Positions 59,079 to 64,000 of a stretch of 64,000 nt of DNA are shown here, piece by piece. Position numbers and translations under genes: made by a program. Positions within the stretch are counted from its first letter, which is position 1. The number at the start of each line of letters is the position of its first letter. Source of the stretch: Eremophila alpestris peregrina (lineage: Eukaryota; Chordata; Aves; Passeriformes; Alaudidae); the NCBI GenBank assembly GCA_009792885.1, contig WMCF01000059.1:3559209-3623208 (forward strand), in the 5' to 3' direction. A model generated the notes under the pieces. It had not been told where the DNA came from, searched no databases, and was given only the letters and a program-made list of their open reading frames with translations.

Positions 59079-59585
59079 GGATGTGTTGTGGTTTAGCCCC
59101 AGCTGGCAGCTAAGCACCAGCACAGCCCCTTGTTTCTCCCCCACACTGATGGCAGGAGAAGTGGAAGGTGAAAGTGAGAAACTGGTGGGTTGACATGAAG
59201 ACAAATAATGAAAAATAATTTTATAAAAATGTAAGAGGAAAAAGCCAACAAAGAGAGGGAAATAGAAACCAAGAAAAACAAGTGATACAAGAAAGCAATT
59301 GCTCATTACCAACTGCCCTAAGCCTGGCTAGACCCCACCATCCCATCCTCTGTTTCAGGGCTGAGCATGGCATCACAGGGTCTGGGATATCCCTGTGCTC
59401 AGTGAGGGATGGCTGTCCTGGCAGTGTCCTGCCAGTTCCTTGTGCACCCCCAGCCCAACACTGGTGGGCAGAACAGCTCCTGACTCAGCAGGAGCTAAAT
59501 CATCCCTGTGGGATCAGTGCTGTTTTCAGCACAGATCCCAGACAGCACCACAAGGTGCTGCCCCAGCCCAAACCCATCCAGGATG
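59079..59585 (-). mobile_element. ERVL-type solo LTR with 5-bp target duplication
   Basis: The element is 59084-59580 (497 bp). It starts TGTTGTGGTTTAGCCCC and ends CCCAAACCCATCCA. GGATG stands at 59079-59083 and again at 59581-59585. It is the same family as the LTR at 27713 (shared TGGTTTAGCCCCAG start, GTGGGTTGA-like segment, and CAAACCCA end), and like it lies in minus orientation. It has no internal retroviral sequence. Confidence 0.9.
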
Positions 59586-59771
59586 TGAACTGCTTGCCAC
59601 ACTCAGTCACTGCACCACCTCTGAGGTTCCATCGTCAGAATGCAAGAGATGGGAATGTCCAAACAGGAATGAGTTGGTACCTGGTGCTGCTGCCTGACCA
59701 GCAGGGAGGGGAAGCTGCACAGCAAGAGAGATCTGGCTTAATCAGTGATTTTGGTTACCCATACAAAAAGA

Positions 59772-60095
59772 ATCACAAAAGGTTTGGGTTGGAAAGGACC
59801 TTTAAACTCATCTTGTTTCCACCCCTGACATGGGCAGGAACACCTTCCACTATCCCATTCAGCCTGGCCTTGGACATTTCCAGGGATGAGGCAGCCACAG
59901 CTTCTCTGGGCACCCTGTGCCAGGGCCTCAGCACCCTCACAGGGAGGAATTTCTCCCCAGTATCCCACCCATCCCTGCCCTCTGTCAGTGGGAAACCATT
60001 CCCTCCCATCCTGGCACTCCAGGCCCTTGTCCAAAGTCCCTCTCCTGGAGCACCTTTAGGCACTGGATGGAGCTCTAAGGTCTCCCTCTAAGGCC
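59772..60095 (-). repeat. CR1 LINE 3' copy
   Basis: On the + strand: GGTTTGGGTTGGAAAGGACC, GACATGGGCAGGAACACCTT, CAGCCACAGCTTCTCTGGGC and CACCCTCACAGGGAGGAAT, ending with CAAAGTCCCTCTCCTGGAGC. This is antisense CR1. Confidence 0.92.
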
Positions 60096-61345
60096 TTCTC
60101 CTCTCCAGGTGAACACCTCCCAAAAAAAGCCAATCAGTTGCCCTAAAACAGAGACCAATTCCTCTAGCAGGGCAAGACAAGATACATTTTCACTATCTAA
60201 ACCAAAAGTTCGTGTGGAGAAGACAAAATTTGTAGGCCAGGGACAGTTTACTCCCAGGTAACAAACTGAACCTGGTACAGGTTCAGGTACCAAAGTCTGG
60301 CATCATTTGAGACAGGGGCACTATCCAGCACAGACACAGCACCCCAATAGAGGGAGGCCATGGCCCAATCAGTGAGTTGCTTAGGAGGGCTTTGAATGCT
60401 AAATTAAAAACAACTGTACTTGCTAGAGAAGCTGTTTCAGCTTTGACAAATGGCAGGTGGAGGTTTGGTACTGCAGAGCAGTAGAGAAAGGCAGGAAAGC
60501 AGCACTAAAAGAGTCTGGGCTGAAGCAATATTTAAAGTGAGCAGGGATGGGAGCAGCCCCTGCAATGTGGGCTTGCAGAGAACAAAAACATAGGGCTATA
60601 GTGAAGTTCATGCTTGCAGGAGCAGGATTAAAACAGTTGGATGAACAAATAATCTAAGATTTCAAAGCAGAGAATGTATTAAGGGTCATTAAACCAGGCT
60701 CTTATTTAAGGATTACCTCCAAGAAGCCAGGCTAATAGCATGGTGAGGTTACAAAGTCAAGTGATAAGGGAGAGAATGCTGATATTAAACTTGCTCATAA
60801 AATTAATCTGTGTGCAGACACTGCTGCAAGTGCTCCGACTGTCACAGGAGGAATCTCACAAAACAAAAACAGAGCCCAGCCCTTTGGGGTTCCACTCTGG
60901 CAACTCAGGCACATCCTGCCACTTAATTGGACACTCCCTGCGGGGGCAGGATCAGGTATAAACAGGGTTTAATCTTATAATTAGAGATACGCCTACAGCC
61001 CACAGTCAGGGTTTGGAGGCTCTTGTACAAACTGGGAATGTGGGAATAGCCACTCTGGCTATGCCTTCTGCACTTTTAATTCCCATATTTAAGGATTCCC
61101 AGCCCATCTGGATCAGGACTGTTTAGAACAGGAATTAATTCAGTGCTGCTAGTTGAATAGATTTCAGCTCTAAATGAGAGACATATCTTGGCACCCAGCA
61201 AACATTCCCAAAACCCTCATGGAGAATCTATGTCCTCCCATCAAGGTTTGGCCTGAGGTCAGTGGATTAAGCATTCCCCCCAAATTGTTGCTCTGTTTGA
61301 AATGCAGTACTTGAGATAGAATGTCTGTGTGATGAGATAGAAGGT

Positions 61346-61850
61346 TGTTGTGGTTTAGAAATTATATTCCCCAATTCAGCGTCTCCACCAAGACACCCTG
61401 AAACCAGATGCCTCTCACTGCCCCCCTTCCCCTCCACCTTCCTGCCCTGGGGATGGGATTGAGAATTGGAGGCACAAAAAGTGCAAATCATGTGTTGAGA
61501 TAAGAACAATTTACTGGAAACAGCAATGAGATAAGAAAACGACCAGTAATAGCACCAATATTAATAACAAAAGGTATAAGGCATGAATTATTTACATGGA
61601 AAACCACAATACCCAACAGTTCTTCCCGACCACACCAAGCTTTCCCCCACTGAGAGGGAATGTCAGTCTCCCCAGGAAGGGAGAGGAAGGGAGAGTCCCT
61701 CACTTCCACCTCCCCACCCTGATGGTGAAGTGCATGGTATGAAATAACAACCTGGACCCACCCACACGGCTCCAGGCTCTGGCCCTCATGGCTGCTACGA
61801 AAAAAATTCCCCCTGTCGTGGCTGAAACCAGGGCAAACTTGCAGGTCTGT
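61346..61850 (-). mobile_element. LTR-like remnant of an endogenous retrovirus
   Basis: It starts TGTTGTGGTTTAGAAATT, a relative of the two ERVL LTR starts in this window, and includes GTTGAGATAAGAACAATTTA, the antisense of an R/U5-like segment. The far end is not resolved and no target duplication is convincing. A separate GGGGCTAAACCAACA near 62360-62374 looks like the end of another such LTR in plus orientation. Confidence 0.5.
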
Positions 61851-63839
61851 GTGAGGAGATGCACATCCCGCTCTGCAGCCAGAGCCCAGCATGTGCACTG
61901 GGCTGTTGTTGCTCGCTGGTGCATCCCAGGCAGCCGGGAGCACCTCCACCTGCACATCCCTCTCCTTCCCAGGGCCCGGCCCACACCACCCTGAGGCACA
62001 CCAGGGTTTGCCTCCTTTTCTGGGCAGGGCTTGTGGACCTTCAGCTTGCCCAGGAAACAGAAATGGGCTGAATATCCCGTCCTGCTCCAGGGTGATCCTC
62101 TGTTCCTTGGATATGGGGCAGGAAGAGGGCTACAGGTAGGGCTGAAGTGGTTTCTGATTTTAACCCAGTCTAGTGAAGACAGTGTTCCATTCTGGGTGCC
62201 TTCCATGATTGCTGTGATGCACTTAGATTACATCAGTACATTCCAGCAGGAAAGGACTGGGTGCTGGCTGCTCCTGCAGCTGCAGACTAGTGACAATGCA
62301 GCCCATGGCAGCCAGACCTGAATGGCCAGATGAGCCTGTCTGGATAGAACATGATCACAGCTGGGGCTAAACCAACAAAAATCTCAGCACACAGCACTAA
62401 AGGTACTGGTTTTCCTCATTCTTGCTAGCTCAGCTTTATGCAACAGTTTTCTTTACCTGCCATACCCTTCAGGATACAAGGAAAAAAATAACATAACAGC
62501 ATCCCTGTTTCTTTTCCCCTTCCACCTCTCCAAAAGACTAATAACAGTTCTGATGTCAGGACTGTGCCTCCCCAGGCTCTGCAGAACTGACAGTGCATTT
62601 TGCAACAGCCAAAGGTCAGGGCTTTGCAGTGGGAGCCTCTGTAAAAGTCCACAGCCTTAGGCTGGGTGTCAGACCTGTTAGCTGGAGGAGAAGGTTAGAC
62701 CAGACCTGATAAACCCAAGTGAAGTGCACCCAGTGCCCCAAAGGAAGATCAAACCCAAACCAAAATACATGATGGTCCCTGTCATGACAAAATGGAAGCA
62801 ACTCCTTGACAACACTAAAACCCCCCTGTTCCTGCAGTAATACAGGACCCCAGATCCAAAAGGAGATTCTGTCACCTTCCTGGCCAATGGTGAGGCATTG
62901 AGCTACCAGTGAGGAATGGAGCAGGAGCAAACAGACATGGAAAAACCCATCCCCAAATCATAGGTTGGGATGGAAAGTTTAGAAAATACAGGCTGGTAGT
63001 TCAGGAATCCTCTATTGCTGGGATTGCTGAAAGTGGGGAAATATATCCCAGGGTAGTGGTGATGTTACACAACCTTTTCAACATTTCCAAAGGTATTTGC
63101 TGTGTGTCCCCACAAGTGAGCTCAGTGGTGAAAGGCTGAGCCAGGGTGACTCTTCTTGTGTAATGTGTTCTGTCCTCAGTGGTTTCCTCATGTGTACAGT
63201 CACCTCAGGATTGAGACACAGAGATCTAAACCAAACCTCTCACCACCTGCCACAGAACCAAAGGGGCCAGGAGACATCACCAGTGCAAAGGGGAACCCAA
63301 AGCAGCACTATCTGCTGCCACAGCAGCATGTGACAGGTGTCCCTGGCATCTGTCTCAGATCAGCACAGACCTGGGCCCTTGTTTGCCACAGCCCTGTTGT
63401 GCACAGGTCAGGGGATCAGTCCCTGTTGGGGAGGCACACTCCCACCTCTCCCTCAGGAGAGCCCTGAGTTGCCAAAACAATCCCATCCCCCTGTGCTGGG
63501 AAGGGAGGGAAGGGAGTAAGTGAATGTTTAACTGTGTCACACCATCCCTCCCTCTGACACTCAGCCCTGGCCCTGACCCCAGCCATGGGAGTTTCTGGTA
63601 CTGTTTCATCTGACCTGACCAAGAGGAAACTGGGTGCTCATTTTGGGAAAAGGGATGAGAAAAGAATGGAAGCAAAGGATGCAGTACCTGTCTGTACCTG
63701 TGGCTGTAGCTAAGGAAGGTTTTTGATGGCAAATGACCCAGGGAGCTATGAACAGGTGGCCATAAAGGTTGCAGCTGCCACAGCCCTGTCCTGCTGCCAT
63801 GGGACAGAGGATCCATCCCCACTCACCTGGGTTATGCAG

Positions 63840-63983
63840 CTCTCCTTACAAGAAAGTGAAATCCATGTTAAGGAGCTGGCTGCTAGAGTGTGCTCCTTCC
63901 TGCTGCTGGAGCATGACACATCCTTTCACCAGCTCTCAGCTGATGTCCAGGACCAGCTCCAGGTCCTGCCATCTGAAATTTAA
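63840..63983 (+). CDS. Possible terminal coding exon of an unidentified gene
   Basis: GGGTTATGCAG could serve as an acceptor before a 47-codon frame that begins LSLQESEIHVKELAARVCSF, continues with a helical-looking segment, and ends at TAA (63981-63983). AATAAA follows only 8 bp later (63991-63996). The frame is also open upstream to 63723. Composition and the immediate poly(A) signal make it more gene-like than its surroundings. The amphipathic helices would suit a HEAT/ARM-type protein, but I do not recognise the family and no second exon is seen. Confidence 0.25.
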   Translation, partial: LSLQESEIHVKELAARVCSFLLLEHDTSFHQLSADVQDQLQVLPSEI

Positions 63984-64000
63984 AATAATCAATAAACTAG

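Larger units (their letters stand above)
54931..63839. other. Intergenic region right of RABIF (8.9 kb)
   Basis: I recognise no gene. It contains a solo LTR (59084-59580), a CR1 (59772-60095), LTR-like pieces (61346-61850 and about 62340-62374), and a moderately CpG-rich stretch at 57.1-57.8 kb with overlapping open frames on both strands. Nothing definite is seen in 54.9-57.0, 58.2-59.0, 60.1-61.3 and 62.4-63.8 kb. Confidence 0.6.

Noticed and set aside
61346..62616. A 1.27-kb LTR bounded by AAGGT at both ends
   Set aside because: AAGGT follows CA at 62612-62616, but the terminal sequence does not resemble an LTR end and the match is within chance for the span searched.
1..64000. CRISPR arrays, operons or other prokaryotic systems
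   Set aside because: The window is vertebrate nuclear DNA with spliced genes; the regular repeats are microsatellites, minisatellites and retroelements.

Overview
The window is nuclear DNA from a bird, most likely a songbird. It carries vertebrate genes with short, clean GT-AG introns, many truncated CR1 LINE tails on both strands, a tRNA-Ile-derived SINE of the kind first described in zebra finch, and ERVL-type solo LTRs with 5-bp target duplications. Gene density and CpG-rich promoters suit a small, gene-dense chromosome. The finch-type SINE argues for Passeriformes, but I cannot name the species. There is one assembly gap (298 N at 23686-23983) and one isolated N at 23295.

Three genes are clear, all on the + strand. 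(1) LGR6 occupies 711-9242. Only its last three coding exons are present (end of the ectodomain, hinge, complete seven-helix domain and tail), followed by a 3' UTR to about 10575. The first exons lie off the left edge. (2) KLHL12 occupies 24581-47168 in eleven coding exons after a CpG-island promoter and a non-coding first exon. The frame closes across every junction and gives 565 codons: BTB, BACK and six Kelch repeats. (3) RABIF/MSS4 occupies 51756-52252 in two exons with an intron of only 68 bp, under a CpG-island promoter with two perfect cAMP-response elements.

Layout: 1-710 is an LGR6 intron with a SINE; 872-8004 holds LGR6 introns; 10.6-24.1 kb is intergenic and repeat-rich (CR1 copies, a 0.55-kb CA/CAGA microsatellite, a decayed satellite of about 38-40 bp in two inverted arms, a CpG-rich insertion inside a CR1, and a 44-bp minisatellite grown from CR1 sequence next to the KLHL12 promoter); 24.2-48.6 kb is KLHL12; 48.6-51.6 kb is a short intergenic stretch with a CR1; 52.3-64 kb beyond RABIF is mostly repeats, with a weak candidate terminal exon at the right edge.

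Functionally, LGR6 (R-spondin receptor, Wnt-enhancing) sits directly upstream of KLHL12 (CUL3 adaptor that targets Dishevelled and SEC31). KLHL12 and RABIF both act in secretory traffic. In human, LGR6 is separated from KLHL12/RABIF by UBE2T, PPP1R12B, SYT2 and KDM5B. The order and strands seen here fit one inversion of that block. I found no novel multi-gene system; the most unusual content is in the repeats and promoters.
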